64,000 nt of DNA from Bacteroidota bacterium (GCA_009909035.1 JAAAOB010000141.1:1-64000); one strand, 5' to 3'. Counted from the stretch's first letter, positions 36,794-46,153 are shown. The notes: generated by a model not told the origin, from the letters alone. Made by a program: numbers and translations.

Positions 36794-36891
36794 AATAACT
36801 CCATTGATTCCTTGATTTCTATTCCTACTCTATATGAATATGAGCCAATACATTCCATTCCCTTACACTTTTTTTATTGATAATGGGCAAG

Positions 36892-37046
36892 TAAAACCGA
36901 CGAACTGATGATCCGAGAAATACTCAACCGACGAAGTAATGCAGCAAAAAGACACTTCATCGGTTTATTATTCATCGGTTCGATATTCTTCAGTTTACAT
37001 TCGTCAGTTTCCCTGTTCATCAGTTTTCCCCTCGCCCTGTTTTTCT
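36892..37046. repeat. isolated, diverged copy of the 177-bp repeat unit
   Basis: GTAAAACCGACGAACTGATG, then the unit body (GAGAAATACTCAACCGACGA, ACTTCATCGGTTTATTATTC), in the same orientation as the array at 35462-36424. It differs at several positions and ends in extra ATTCGTCAG/TTCATCAG words instead of the CATTTACAGACAATAAAACC half. It flanks the four-helix bundle gene on the promoter side, so that gene lies between direct repeats. Confidence 0.85.
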
Positions 37047-37245
37047 AAAAATCTTTTCAATATTCACCTTTTATATCACTCGGTCAGTCCTTAAATTTCT
37101 AAAACTTTAAAACGACAGATGGTGAACAGCCAAACCAACGGTTTCACATATCAACTCTCTACTCATGTCCGACGCGGTATTCGTAGTCGGATTTTTTTTG
37201 GCCTTTTCACTCCTCTCTTTCAAACTCAACACCTTTCCCGTATCC
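37047..37245. other. leader region upstream of carA
   Basis: About 200 bp between the last repeat and the carA start. An in-frame extension back to 37165 exists, but its residues are hydrophobic and do not belong to CarA. I see no attenuator-like hairpin with a T run and no leader peptide that I would defend. Confidence 0.45.
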
Positions 37246-38406
37246 ATGAGCACAACTTTTGAAAAACCCTGCATCCTTGCTCTCTCTGACGGCACCCTTG
37301 CACATGGCAAAGCGATCGGAAAAATCGGCACGACCGGCGGTGAGCTCTGCTTTAATACCAGCATGACCGGCTACCAGGAAATTTTTACCGACCCCAGTTA
37401 CTACGGTCAGCTGATGATGATGACCTATCCTCATATCGGCAATTACGGCACGATGACCCGTGATGATGAAGCGCGATCCGTGATGATCTCCGGGCTGATT
37501 GTCCGCTCCTTTTCGGAAGATTACAGCAACCCGATGGCCGACGGCAGCCTGCAGGAGTACCTGGAACGGAACAATGTGGTGGGAATTACCGGAGTGGATA
37601 CCCGTAAACTGGTAAAACATATCCGGAATGAAGGCGTGATGAATGCCGTGATTAGTTCTGAAATTTCCGATGAAAAAGAGCTGGTCAAAAAAGCAAACAG
37701 CTGGCCATCCATGAAGGGGCTGGAACTCGCAACCAAAGTAACACGGCAGGAGGCACAGACGATGCCATCCGACGGGCAGTACAAACTTGCGGTGATCGAT
37801 TACGGAATTAAAAAAAGCATTCTCGATAATTTTGTGAAGCGGGGGTGCACGCTGCGAATTTTTCCCGCTGAAGCCGACCTTGATGCAGTGAAACAATGGA
37901 ATGCCGACGGCTATTTTTTCAGCAATGGCCCGGGGGATCCAAACGCCTCCTCGCACTACGCGCTCCCTGTCATCGAGTACGCCAAATCCACGGGCAAGCC
38001 GATCTTCGGTATTTGCCTGGGCCATCAGCTGATGGCCATGAGCGAAGGCATTGAGGTAAAAAAGATGTTTGTGGGCCACCGCGGAGCCAACCAACCGGTA
38101 CAGAACACAGAGACCGGCCTGGTAGAGATTACCACGCAAAACCACGGGTTTGCCGTTGATGAGAAAAAGATGGATCAAAACATCGCAGACATCACCCATA
38201 TCAACCTCAACGATAGAACCATAGAGGGTTTGAAATTCAAAAAATTTCCGGGAATGTCGGTGCAGTATCACCCCGAAGCCTCCCCTGGCCCGCACGATTC
38301 ACAGTACCTGTTCGACCAGTTTATGGAGATGGTGAAGCAGGGTGCAGGGCGCAAGGAGCAAGGTTCAGGGGACAAGGCACAAGGTACAATACACAACAAG
38401 GTATAG
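37246..38406 (+). CDS. carA: carbamoyl-phosphate synthase small subunit
   Basis: 386 residues from the ATG at 37246. The enzyme hydrolyses glutamine and channels ammonia to CarB for arginine and pyrimidine synthesis. The N-terminal half (DGTLAHGKAIG, FNTSMTGYQEIFTDPSY) precedes the class I amidotransferase domain with the nucleophile in FGICLGHQL (Cys257) and His/Glu in QYHPEASPGP. The last 23 residues (from GAGRKEQGSGDKAQG) are encoded by a purine-rich AAGG/GCA word repeat and are absent from ordinary CarA. They look like a recent repeat-made extension. carB follows after 105 bp. Confidence 0.96.
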   Translation: MSTTFEKPCILALSDGTLAHGKAIGKIGTTGGELCFNTSMTGYQEIFTDPSYYGQLMMMTYPHIGNYGTMTRDDEARSVMISGLIVRSFSEDYSNPMADGSLQEYLERNNVVGITGVDTRKLVKHIRNEGVMNAVISSEISDEKELVKKANSWPSMKGLELATKVTRQEAQTMPSDGQYKLAVIDYGIKKSILDNFVKRGCTLRIFPAEADLDAVKQWNADGYFFSNGPGDPNASSHYALPVIEYAKSTGKPIFGICLGHQLMAMSEGIEVKKMFVGHRGANQPVQNTETGLVEITTQNHGFAVDEKKMDQNIADITHINLNDRTIEGLKFKKFPGMSVQYHPEASPGPHDSQYLFDQFMEMVKQGAGRKEQGSGDKAQGTIHNKV

Positions 38407-38480
38407 GGTATAAGGCTCTGAATTAGGGAACCAATTTGAGAGAATCTCATGAATCAACACCCCTGAACCTTGCACCCTGC
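38345..38480. repeat. AAGG-word repeat and inverted partner at the carA-carB junction
   Basis: The 3' end of carA is a run of degenerate words (CAGGGCGCAAGGAGCAAGGT and following to about 38424). The segment CAAGGTTCAGGG (38359-38370) recurs as its exact reverse complement CCCTGAACCTTG at 38461-38472, upstream of carB. The two could pair in RNA across about 90 nt, spanning the carA stop codon at 38404-38406. Confidence 0.7.
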
Positions 38481-38511
38481 CAAACAAACAATAATCAATC
38501 AATAACACCAA

Positions 38512-41340
38512 ATGCCAAGACGCGACGATATCCATAAAATTTTGATCATCGGGTCCGGACCCATTGTGATTGGCCAGGCCTGCGAATTTGATTACTCCGG
38601 AACCCAGGCCTGCCGCTCTCTGAAGGAAGAGGGCTACGAGGTGGTCCTGATCAACTCCAACCCCGCAACCATCATGACGGACCCAATGATGGCTGATGCG
38701 ATCTACCTGAAACCGCTCACCGTTGAGTCTATCAGAGAGATTGTGGCGGCTGAGCATCCGGATGCCGTGCTCCCCACCATGGGGGGACAGACGGCTCTAA
38801 ACCTGGTGGGAGACCTGCAGAAAGAAAATTTCTGGACCGATCGCGGCATTAAAGTAATCGGCGTGAATATGGATGCCGTGGAGATCACGGAAGACCGCCA
38901 GAAATTTAAAGACCTGATGGACCGGATCGACATTGACCAGTGCAGGAGCCGGACAGCCAGCTCCCTCCTGGATGCAAAAGAGATTGTGGAGGAGCTGGGA
39001 GGTCTGCCGATCGTCATCCGGCCCTCGTTTACAATGGGCGGCTCAGGCGGCGGAATTGTATGGAAGGAAGATGAGCTCGAGCGAAAAGTGCTTCGCGGCC
39101 TTGAGCTCAGCCCCGTACACCAGGTGCTGATTGAAGAGAGTATCTTTGGCTGGAAAGAGTACGAACTCGAACTGCTGCGCGATGAAAACGATAACGTAGT
39201 CATCATCTGCTCTATCGAAAATGTAGACCCCATGGGCGTACACACCGGCGACTCCGTAACCGTGGCCCCCACCCAAACGCTTACAGATAAACAGTACCAG
39301 CACATGCGCGATTCGGCTATCCGGATGATGCGGTCTATCGGGGATTTTGCCGGTGGCTGCAACGTGCAGTTTGCCATGGAACCGGGCAGCGACCGCCTGG
39401 TGGCGATCGAGATCAACCCACGGGTAAGCCGTTCCTCCGCCCTCGCCTCGAAGGCCACCGGCTACCCCATCGCAAAAATTGCCACCAAACTGGCTGTGGG
39501 ATACACGCTCGATGAACTCCCCAACCCGATTACCGAAGTCTCATCAGCCTGTTTTGAACCCTCCATCGACTATGTTGTCGTAAAAATTCCGCGATTTAAT
39601 TTCGACAAGTTTACCGCCGTGGATGAGGAGCTGACCACACAGATGAAAGCGGTGGGCGAGGTGATGTCCATCGGTCGAAATTTTCCCGAGGCACTCAACA
39701 AGGCGTGGCAATCACTGGAAATTGGGCGTTCGGGCCTGGGGGCTGACGGTTACGCAGATCCCGATCGAAAAGAGATTCGGGAGCGGCTGCTGAAACCCTA
39801 TTGGGACCGCAGCCTGCAGATCAGGAATGCCTTTAAAATGGGCGCATCGGTTGAGGAGATCGCCGACATTACCAGTGTAGACCCCTGGTTTTTGCAGCAA
39901 ATCCGCCATATGGTCTCGCTTGAAAACCGAACCGAGGGAGAAACGCTTCATTCTCTGAGCCGCGACGATCTGTTTGAATTAAAACAGGCCGGCTTTTCGG
40001 ATGTGCAGATCGCCTGGCTGCTGAGCAAAACAGGTGAGAACGTGAGCGAGGAAGACGTTCGTTCCAGGCGGCACGATCTCAATCTGAAACCGGCCTTCAA
40101 GCTGGTTGATTCCTGCGCTGCGGAATTCCCTGCCAAAACTCCCTACTACTACTCCAGCTATGAGTCCGAAAATGAAAGCGAGGTATCAGATCGCAAAAAA
40201 GTGATGATTCTCGGCAGCGGGCCGAACCGAATCGGGCAGGGTATTGAGTTTGATTACTCCTGCGTGCATGCGGTGAAAGCGGCCCAGGAGATGGGCTACG
40301 AAGCCATTATGGTGAATTGCAATCCTGAAACGGTCTCAACAGATTTCGACATCGCTGACAAGCTCTATTTCGAACCTGTTTTCTGGGAGCGTGTGCTGGA
40401 TATCTACGAGCATGAGCAGCCCGAAGGCGTGATTCTGCAGGTTGGGGGGCAGACCGCTTTAAAACTTGGAAAACGGTTTGTAAAAGAGGGAATCAAAATT
40501 TACGGGACCGATTTTGCAATGATCGACTTTGCCGAAGACCGGGGTGAATTTTCTGAATTCCTTAAACGGCTCGATATTCCATTTCCCGCATACGGCACCG
40601 CACGAAATGCAGAAAATGCACTAACCATCGCAGATCAGATCGGCTACCCCGTTCTGATCCGCCCAAGCTATGTTCTTGGCGGTCAGGGAATGCGAATTGC
40701 CGTCAGAAGCGATGAGCTGGGCGGGTATGTAGAGAACATTCTGAAAACCCATCCCGAAAACGATTTTCTCATCGACAAATTCCTCGATAAAGCAGTTGAG
40801 GTGGATGTGGACTCTGTTTTTGACGGTGAACAACTGCATATCGCCGGCATCATGCAGCATATCGAGCCGGCGGGCGTCCACTCGGGAGACTCTACGGCCG
40901 TGCTGCCTCCCTACTCCCTCAGCGAAGATGTGATCCGCACCATTGAAAGCCACCAGTATAAAATTGCCAAGGAGATGGGAATCATTGGCTTTCTGAATGT
41001 GCAGTACGCCATCAAAAACGAAAAAGTGTACGTGCTGGAAGCCAACCCGCGCTCAACTCGAACAATTCCGTTCCTGGCCAAAGCAACGCAGCGGCCCGAA
41101 GCCAAAATAGGCGTGAAAGTGATGCTGGGTGCGAAACTGAGCGAGTTCGACCTGGAATCAAAACTGGAGCACTGGGCGGTTAAAGAGCCGGTATTCCCGT
41201 TTGATAAATTCCCGGAGGTAAAAAAAGAGCTCGGTCCCGAGATGAAATCCACCGGCGAAAGCATCTACTTCATGAAGGATTTCAACGATGAGCATTTCAA
41301 AAAGCCGTACGAGTTTAAGAACCTGTACCTGAGTAGATAG
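38512..41340 (+). CDS. carB: carbamoyl-phosphate synthase large subunit, short form without MGS domain
   Basis: 942 residues against about 1,070 in Escherichia coli. Both ATP-grasp synthetase halves are complete: IIGSGPIVIGQACEFDYSG at the start and ILGSGPNRIGQGIEFDYSC at about residue 565. They are joined by the oligomerisation region. The protein ends soon after LGPEMKSTGESIYFMKDF, so the C-terminal allosteric (MGS-like) domain of about 130 residues that binds UMP and ornithine is missing. I recall the same short form in Flavobacteria, so this is likely a lineage trait rather than damage. Feedback control must differ from the enteric enzyme. Confidence 0.95.
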   Translation: MPRRDDIHKILIIGSGPIVIGQACEFDYSGTQACRSLKEEGYEVVLINSNPATIMTDPMMADAIYLKPLTVESIREIVAAEHPDAVLPTMGGQTALNLVGDLQKENFWTDRGIKVIGVNMDAVEITEDRQKFKDLMDRIDIDQCRSRTASSLLDAKEIVEELGGLPIVIRPSFTMGGSGGGIVWKEDELERKVLRGLELSPVHQVLIEESIFGWKEYELELLRDENDNVVIICSIENVDPMGVHTGDSVTVAPTQTLTDKQYQHMRDSAIRMMRSIGDFAGGCNVQFAMEPGSDRLVAIEINPRVSRSSALASKATGYPIAKIATKLAVGYTLDELPNPITEVSSACFEPSIDYVVVKIPRFNFDKFTAVDEELTTQMKAVGEVMSIGRNFPEALNKAWQSLEIGRSGLGADGYADPDRKEIRERLLKPYWDRSLQIRNAFKMGASVEEIADITSVDPWFLQQIRHMVSLENRTEGETLHSLSRDDLFELKQAGFSDVQIAWLLSKTGENVSEEDVRSRRHDLNLKPAFKLVDSCAAEFPAKTPYYYSSYESENESEVSDRKKVMILGSGPNRIGQGIEFDYSCVHAVKAAQEMGYEAIMVNCNPETVSTDFDIADKLYFEPVFWERVLDIYEHEQPEGVILQVGGQTALKLGKRFVKEGIKIYGTDFAMIDFAEDRGEFSEFLKRLDIPFPAYGTARNAENALTIADQIGYPVLIRPSYVLGGQGMRIAVRSDELGGYVENILKTHPENDFLIDKFLDKAVEVDVDSVFDGEQLHIAGIMQHIEPAGVHSGDSTAVLPPYSLSEDVIRTIESHQYKIAKEMGIIGFLNVQYAIKNEKVYVLEANPRSTRTIPFLAKATQRPEAKIGVKVMLGAKLSEFDLESKLEHWAVKEPVFPFDKFPEVKKELGPEMKSTGESIYFMKDFNDEHFKKPYEFKNLYLSR

Positions 41341-41348
41341 AAGACATT

Positions 41349-41376
41349 AGATGATAGATAACAGATGATAGATAAT
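41349..41376. repeat. 14-bp direct duplication after carB
   Basis: Two adjacent copies of AGATGATAGATAAY just after the carB stop. TCTATCTATTATC, roughly the reverse complement, occurs at 41445-41457 before ddl. It could form a weak hairpin, but no T run follows, so it is not called a terminator. Confidence 0.6.
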
Positions 41377-41505
41377 GAGGGGATCTCGATCTCTGAATTG
41401 GATTCATCCCAAGAGCGTTGCCGACCGGATGCATAGCGGTTTATTCTATCTATTATCGGGCGTTCTTTGTATTTTGATTTTTTCATCTTAAATGGTTGAT
41501 TATAC

Positions 41506-42690
41506 ATGAATAAATCGTCTGTGGTCGTTGCCTTTGGGGGAGTTTCACCAGAGCACGAGGTGTCCGTTCTGACCGGTATGCAGGCTCTTTCTGCGCTGAA
41601 AGATTCCGACTATCAAACCGTGCCGCTCTACATTTCCAAATCCGGCCGTTGGTTTACCGGCGATGTGCTGCGCGACCTGGAAAATTACGAGAATCTACAG
41701 ACGCTGGTCTCTTCAGCAACCCCCTGTGTATTTACTCATCTTGACGACGGCAGACCGGTACTTAAAACGCTGCCCTCCGGGTTCTTTGCCCGATCCGAAG
41801 AGATTCCTGTATACGCTGTACTTACTGCCTTTCACGGGGCCGGCGGGGAAAACGGCTCCTTTCAGGGGGTCTGCGAAACCTATAACATTCCCTACACCGG
41901 CAGCGGAGTGATGGCTTCATCCATTGGGATGGATAAAGTAAATGCAAAAAATTTGTGCGGCGCAGCCGGAATTCCCGTGGTGGAGGGGATCGATTTCACC
42001 GAACATCAGTGGGTGGAGAACCGGGAGAAGATCATTGCCCGGATCCAGCAGCTCGGCGGATCGGCCATCATCAAACCGGTGCACCTGGGGAGCAGCATCG
42101 GCGTGGAGATTGTGAAATCGGAGGAGGAGATCATCCGCGCCGTGGAGACGGCGTTTCGGTATGATGCCCACCTGCTTGCGGAACAAGCGGTCTCCCCCTT
42201 GATGGAAATCAACTGCTCGGTGATGGGGTCGCCGGACGATTGCCGCGCCAGCGTGTGCGAGCGGCCGCTTGGCAAACAGGAGCTGCTCTCCTTTGAGGAT
42301 AAATACCAGGGCGATGATGCCGCAAAAGGGATGGCCTCGGCCGACCGGATCATCCCGGCCGATATTGAAGAAAGCCTGGCTGAAAGTATTCGCAATACAG
42401 CCATCACCGTTTTTAAAAAGCTTCGCTGCAGCGGCCTTGCCCGGCTTGATTTCCTCATGAATCGTGATACAAACGAATACTTTTTTAATGAAATTAATAC
42501 CATTCCGGGTTCATTTTCCTTTTATCTTTGGAAGGAAAGCGGTATGTCGTTCAACAACCTGTTGGACACCCTGATAAAGATTGCGATTGATCAGTACCAG
42601 GAAAAGAATGGCCGCGTTCAAAGTTACGAAACAAACTTACTCAGCCAGAAAGCCGTTAAAGGGTTAAAGGGACTCAAAGGATCTAAATAA
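41506..42690 (+). CDS. ddl: D-alanine--D-alanine ligase
   Basis: 394 residues, on the long side for Ddl. ATP-grasp enzyme that joins two D-alanines for peptidoglycan. It shows FGGVSPEHEVSVLTG at the N-terminus, a phosphate loop at SIGVEIVKSEEE, and YFFNEINTIPGSFSFYLW with the metal ligands near the C-terminus. The last 12 residues (AVKGLKGLKGSK) come from a TTAAAGGG word repeat and are probably not functional. The next gene starts 3 bp after the stop, so ddl, the binding protein and nadK form one transcription unit. Confidence 0.94.
   Translation: MNKSSVVVAFGGVSPEHEVSVLTGMQALSALKDSDYQTVPLYISKSGRWFTGDVLRDLENYENLQTLVSSATPCVFTHLDDGRPVLKTLPSGFFARSEEIPVYAVLTAFHGAGGENGSFQGVCETYNIPYTGSGVMASSIGMDKVNAKNLCGAAGIPVVEGIDFTEHQWVENREKIIARIQQLGGSAIIKPVHLGSSIGVEIVKSEEEIIRAVETAFRYDAHLLAEQAVSPLMEINCSVMGSPDDCRASVCERPLGKQELLSFEDKYQGDDAAKGMASADRIIPADIEESLAESIRNTAITVFKKLRCSGLARLDFLMNRDTNEYFFNEINTIPGSFSFYLWKESGMSFNNLLDTLIKIAIDQYQEKNGRVQSYETNLLSQKAVKGLKGLKGSK
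42655..42690. repeat. TTAAAGGG word repeat at the 3' end of ddl
   Basis: TTAAAGGGTTAAAGGGACTC followed by AAAGGATC, ending at the ddl stop codon. It encodes the KGLKGLKGSK tail. It is one of three different short-word expansions at consecutive gene ends (see carA and carB). Confidence 0.7.
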
Positions 42691-42693
42691 CAC

Positions 42694-44181
42694 ATGCAAT
42701 ATTCAACACTGCATCTTTCCACCGCACTAACCGCTCTGCTGCTTGCTCTCCTGCTGTCGTCCTGTGGCAGTTCCGAAGAGGTTCGAACCATAGAGGAAGG
42801 GCCGCGCTCAGTAACAGAGCGAGCCCCTGATACTACTGCCACTGACGATAATTTCATGGAGCTTTCCGTCGGAATTCTCGATCCGGCGGATAATTTTGAC
42901 CCGCTTTTTGCGGACAACCTCAGTACAATGCGTATCAATTCGTTACTCTATGACGGGCTTTTTACGCTGACGAAAGACGGTTCGCCTGAAGGTGCCCTTG
43001 TCAATGAGACATCCGTATCGGATGATAGCCTGACCTACACGTTTTCACTCAATTCATCTCTTTTTTATCACGACAACAGCGCCTTTTTGAGCGGGGTTGG
43101 CCGGCGGCTACAGGCAGCCGATGTAAAGTGGGCGTTCGAACGAACAGCATCTGCCGACGTGCCACCGACAGCATCCCGTCTTTTGATGAATATTAATGGG
43201 TACGAGGAGTTTTACCTTGATCAGCGCCACACCTATGATCCGGATAGACGAGCCCTTCAGGGGGTTTCCGGCATTGAGGTTTTAGGACCGCATACAATTC
43301 GATTTACGCTCAAAGAGCCCGACCCCGATTTTACTACGAAATTGGCCTCGCCGTATCTGTTTATCTACCCCCGTGAAGCAATTAAAACGGACGGATCGTC
43401 TTTGAAATCGAACCCGGTAGGCACCGGTGCCTACCAGCTTAACAGCCATACCGAATCGTCAGCTGTACTTACCAGGGCCGTTTCAGACGGATCAGACAAC
43501 CGGCTCACAAATCCAGCGCTCGACAGAATAGAATTTTTATACTCGGATGACGAGGGAGACCTGTTCCAGAATTATGCCCGCGGAGACACGCAATGGCTGC
43601 CGGAAATCGGGCCCGAGGCCAAGCGTGTTGCCGTAAACAACCAGGATGAACTTGCCGTTAGTTACCGCGAAAATTATGAGTTAACCACTGCCGGACACCG
43701 GTCGGTCTATTTTTACGTTCAGGATTCACAATCCACCCAAACCGTCTGGCTGATTGACCGCCTGTCTGATATCAATCCTGATTCACTCGATACCGTAGAC
43801 TCGCTTGCCGTTCTGAATTCCCTTCCTGAACCCAATCGTGAATTGGCTTCCGAACCCAACGAGGTCTATCTCGCCGCATTTTCAACTGACTTTTTTACCC
43901 GTACTCTGCTCTCTAAAATTCAACATCAGTACCTCGGGGAAGAGGCCTCTCTTCGTCTTTCATCTTTGCGGGTACCCGGTCCAACCTCCTCGATCTACAC
44001 CATCAGTACCGATTCATACCACGAAAAACGAATTCCCGTTGATCCGGAACCGTGGCTGCACCTGGTTTCAACAGTCCACGGGCTTCATTACCAGGAGATC
44101 CAGGGAATTGAGTCCCACCGAGTACCCTGGAAGCTTTTCGTGGAAGAGATCCGGGTTGTTGAAACAGGCAGGGAGAACTGA
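42694..44181 (+). CDS. ABC-type peptide substrate-binding lipoprotein (SBP family 5)
   Basis: 495 residues with a lipobox (LLSSC, Cys24). The family 5 fold is seen in FDPLFADNLSTMRINSLLYDGLF, LTYTFSLNSSLFYHD, ADVKWAFERTAS and NPVGTGAYQL. Such proteins deliver oligopeptides, nickel or other solutes to ABC importers, but no permease genes are nearby. The C-terminal third departs from the usual pattern. It overlaps the nadK start by one base. A role in murein peptide recycling would fit the ddl neighbour; this is inference only. Confidence 0.82.
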   Translation: MQYSTLHLSTALTALLLALLLSSCGSSEEVRTIEEGPRSVTERAPDTTATDDNFMELSVGILDPADNFDPLFADNLSTMRINSLLYDGLFTLTKDGSPEGALVNETSVSDDSLTYTFSLNSSLFYHDNSAFLSGVGRRLQAADVKWAFERTASADVPPTASRLLMNINGYEEFYLDQRHTYDPDRRALQGVSGIEVLGPHTIRFTLKEPDPDFTTKLASPYLFIYPREAIKTDGSSLKSNPVGTGAYQLNSHTESSAVLTRAVSDGSDNRLTNPALDRIEFLYSDDEGDLFQNYARGDTQWLPEIGPEAKRVAVNNQDELAVSYRENYELTTAGHRSVYFYVQDSQSTQTVWLIDRLSDINPDSLDTVDSLAVLNSLPEPNRELASEPNEVYLAAFSTDFFTRTLLSKIQHQYLGEEASLRLSSLRVPGPTSSIYTISTDSYHEKRIPVDPEPWLHLVSTVHGLHYQEIQGIESHRVPWKLFVEEIRVVETGREN

Positions 44182-45056
44182 TGAAACTGGGGATTATCGC
44201 CAACCCTGACAAATATTCTATCAAGGATCCTTTAAACAGGGTTTTACAGTGGTGCACAGCACATCATCACACCATTTTGATTAGTGAGAAGTTTAAAGAT
44301 TCTGTTTCCGGTGTAGATTTCAATCATAAAACAGAAATTTGCGCATCCGAACGGGAGTGTGTTACCGGAGCTGACGTTATTATTGCCATTGGCGGAGATG
44401 GCACGATGCTTCATGCCGCAAAATACGTTAAGTATTCAACGGCCCCGGTCCTGGGTGTGAATACCGGTAAACTTGGGTTTATGGCGAATGTGCAGCCCGG
44501 GCAGATCGAGATGGCACTGCAGAGTCTTCAGGATGGTGAGTTTGAAATCGACCGGCGTGCGCTGCTTCATGCTTCCTCGACAAAAGGGGAAGAGTTCAAC
44601 GCTCTGAATGAATTTCTCTTTACCAAAAAAGATACCTCCTCTATGGTATCGTTAAAAGCGCTTTATGACGGCAGCTTGCTCAATCATTTTTGGGCGGACG
44701 GTCTGCTTATTTCAACCCCCACCGGGTCCACAGCCTATAATTTATCTGCCGGAGGACCCATCGTAATGCCCGGCACACCGGTGATGATCGTCACCCCCAT
44801 CAACCCGCACACACTCACCACCCGGCCGCTTGTACTCCCTTCCGATAAAAAACTGGTAATAGAAGTTGAAGACAATCCCGATCATATCTTATTTTCAAGT
44901 GATGGCAGCGTCTTTGATCAATCCATTTCCGGGATGACCATCACCAAAAGCCAGCTTACTGTAAACCTGGTAAATCTCAGGAATCAGAACTATTTTAAAA
45001 CACTACGAAGCAAGCTGATGTGGGGACTGGACAAGAGAAGACGGGCGGACGAGTAA
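44181..45056 (+). CDS. nadK: NAD kinase
   Basis: 291 residues. It phosphorylates NAD to NADP. The GGDGT motif (GGDG at 71-74) with the preceding IIAIGG strand is diagnostic. NTGKLGFMANVQP, TPTGSTAYNLSAGGP and the C-terminal LVLPSDKKLVI segment complete the family pattern. Its ATG overlaps the TGA of the binding-protein gene (TGATG), giving translational coupling. The gap to mdh is 66 bp. Confidence 0.95.
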   Translation: MKLGIIANPDKYSIKDPLNRVLQWCTAHHHTILISEKFKDSVSGVDFNHKTEICASERECVTGADVIIAIGGDGTMLHAAKYVKYSTAPVLGVNTGKLGFMANVQPGQIEMALQSLQDGEFEIDRRALLHASSTKGEEFNALNEFLFTKKDTSSMVSLKALYDGSLLNHFWADGLLISTPTGSTAYNLSAGGPIVMPGTPVMIVTPINPHTLTTRPLVLPSDKKLVIEVEDNPDHILFSSDGSVFDQSISGMTITKSQLTVNLVNLRNQNYFKTLRSKLMWGLDKRRRADE

Positions 45057-45122
45057 GAATTTAACTTTATTTAGAACGATCTGTTTATTCAATAAAACCG
45101 ATAAATCAATAATCAAACTATT

Positions 45123-46079
45123 ATGAAAGTAACAGTAGTTGGAGCAGGTGGTAACGTAGGATCAACCGTGGCGCTAAGCGTTGCACAGCGCGATTTTGCA
45201 AAAGAAGTGGTCATGGTTGATATCGAAAAGAAAGAGGACGATAAAACATTTTATCCATCCAAGGGGCGAGCCCTCGACCAGTGGGAATCATCGCCCATTC
45301 ACGGATTTGATACACGGCTGAACGGCACCGTAGATTACAAAGAAACGGCCGGGTCTGATGTGTGTGTGATCACCGCCGGTGTACCGCGCCGTCCGGGAAT
45401 GAGCCGGGACGATTTGCTTGAAATCAACGCAAAAATTGTTGATTCCGTCTCAAAAGAACTTGTTGAACACTCCCCTGATACCATCCTCATTATCGTATCG
45501 AACCCGCTTGATGTCATGACCTACGTGGCCCACGCCGCCAGCGGTCTGGATCATACGAAAGTGATGGGTATGGCCGGAATTCTGGACACCGCACGCTACC
45601 GGTCATTCCTGGCGCAGGAGCTCAATGTATCGCCAAAAGATATCCAGGCACTGCTGATGGGCGGCCACGGAGACACGATGGTGCCACTGCCGCGGTACAC
45701 AACCGTTGCAGGAATTCCTGTCACACAATTAATTAATCAAAGCAAGCTGGATGCCATCGTAGATCGCACCAAAAAAGGCGGTGGCGAAATTGTTGGCCTG
45801 ATGGGAACCTCTGCCTGGTATGCACCGGGTGCAGCTGCCGCCCAGATGGTTGAAGCTATTATGCTTGACCAGAACCGTATTTTTCCCTGTGCTGTGAAAC
45901 CGGACGGACAGTACGGAATCGATGATATTTTTATCGGTTTACCCGTCAAGCTGGGCCACGGCGGTATTAAAGAGATCATTGAGGTTGATTTAGACCAAAA
46001 AGAACAAGATCTTTTAGATGAATCAGTGACTGCAGTCCGCTCCACAATGGAAGACTTCAAAAAGCTGATGAATAACTAA
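45123..46079 (+). CDS. mdh: malate dehydrogenase
   Basis: 318 residues of the lactate-dehydrogenase-like MDH group. The NAD site is VVGAGGNVGST. The substrate loop contains AGVPRRPGMSRDDLL, where the arginines bind malate or oxaloacetate. The catalytic His is in MGGHGDTMV, preceded by SNPLDVMTY. It serves the TCA cycle. A strong terminator follows 42 bp after the stop, ending the run of plus-strand genes that begins with carA. Confidence 0.95.
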   Translation: MKVTVVGAGGNVGSTVALSVAQRDFAKEVVMVDIEKKEDDKTFYPSKGRALDQWESSPIHGFDTRLNGTVDYKETAGSDVCVITAGVPRRPGMSRDDLLEINAKIVDSVSKELVEHSPDTILIIVSNPLDVMTYVAHAASGLDHTKVMGMAGILDTARYRSFLAQELNVSPKDIQALLMGGHGDTMVPLPRYTTVAGIPVTQLINQSKLDAIVDRTKKGGGEIVGLMGTSAWYAPGAAAAQMVEAIMLDQNRIFPCAVKPDGQYGIDDIFIGLPVKLGHGGIKEIIEVDLDQKEQDLLDESVTAVRSTMEDFKKLMNN

Positions 46080-46120
46080 ATCGCAAATAAACGAAGACTG
46101 GTTCTTCACTACTTGCACTT

Positions 46121-46153
46121 AACCCTGTATCGGTCTCCGATGCAGGGTTTTTT
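46121..46153 (+). terminator. rho-independent terminator after mdh
   Basis: AACCCTGTATCGG pairs with CCGATGCAGGGTT (13 bp, one G-T pair) around a TCT loop and is followed by a run of T. It is the strongest terminator in the window. Confidence 0.93.

Noticed and set aside
35462-37046. CRISPR array
   Set aside because: Units are about 177 bp and nearly identical throughout, with no short repeat/unique spacer alternation and no cas genes.
37207-38295. Minus-strand open frame of 362 codons
   Set aside because: Antisense shadow of carA; no domain features.
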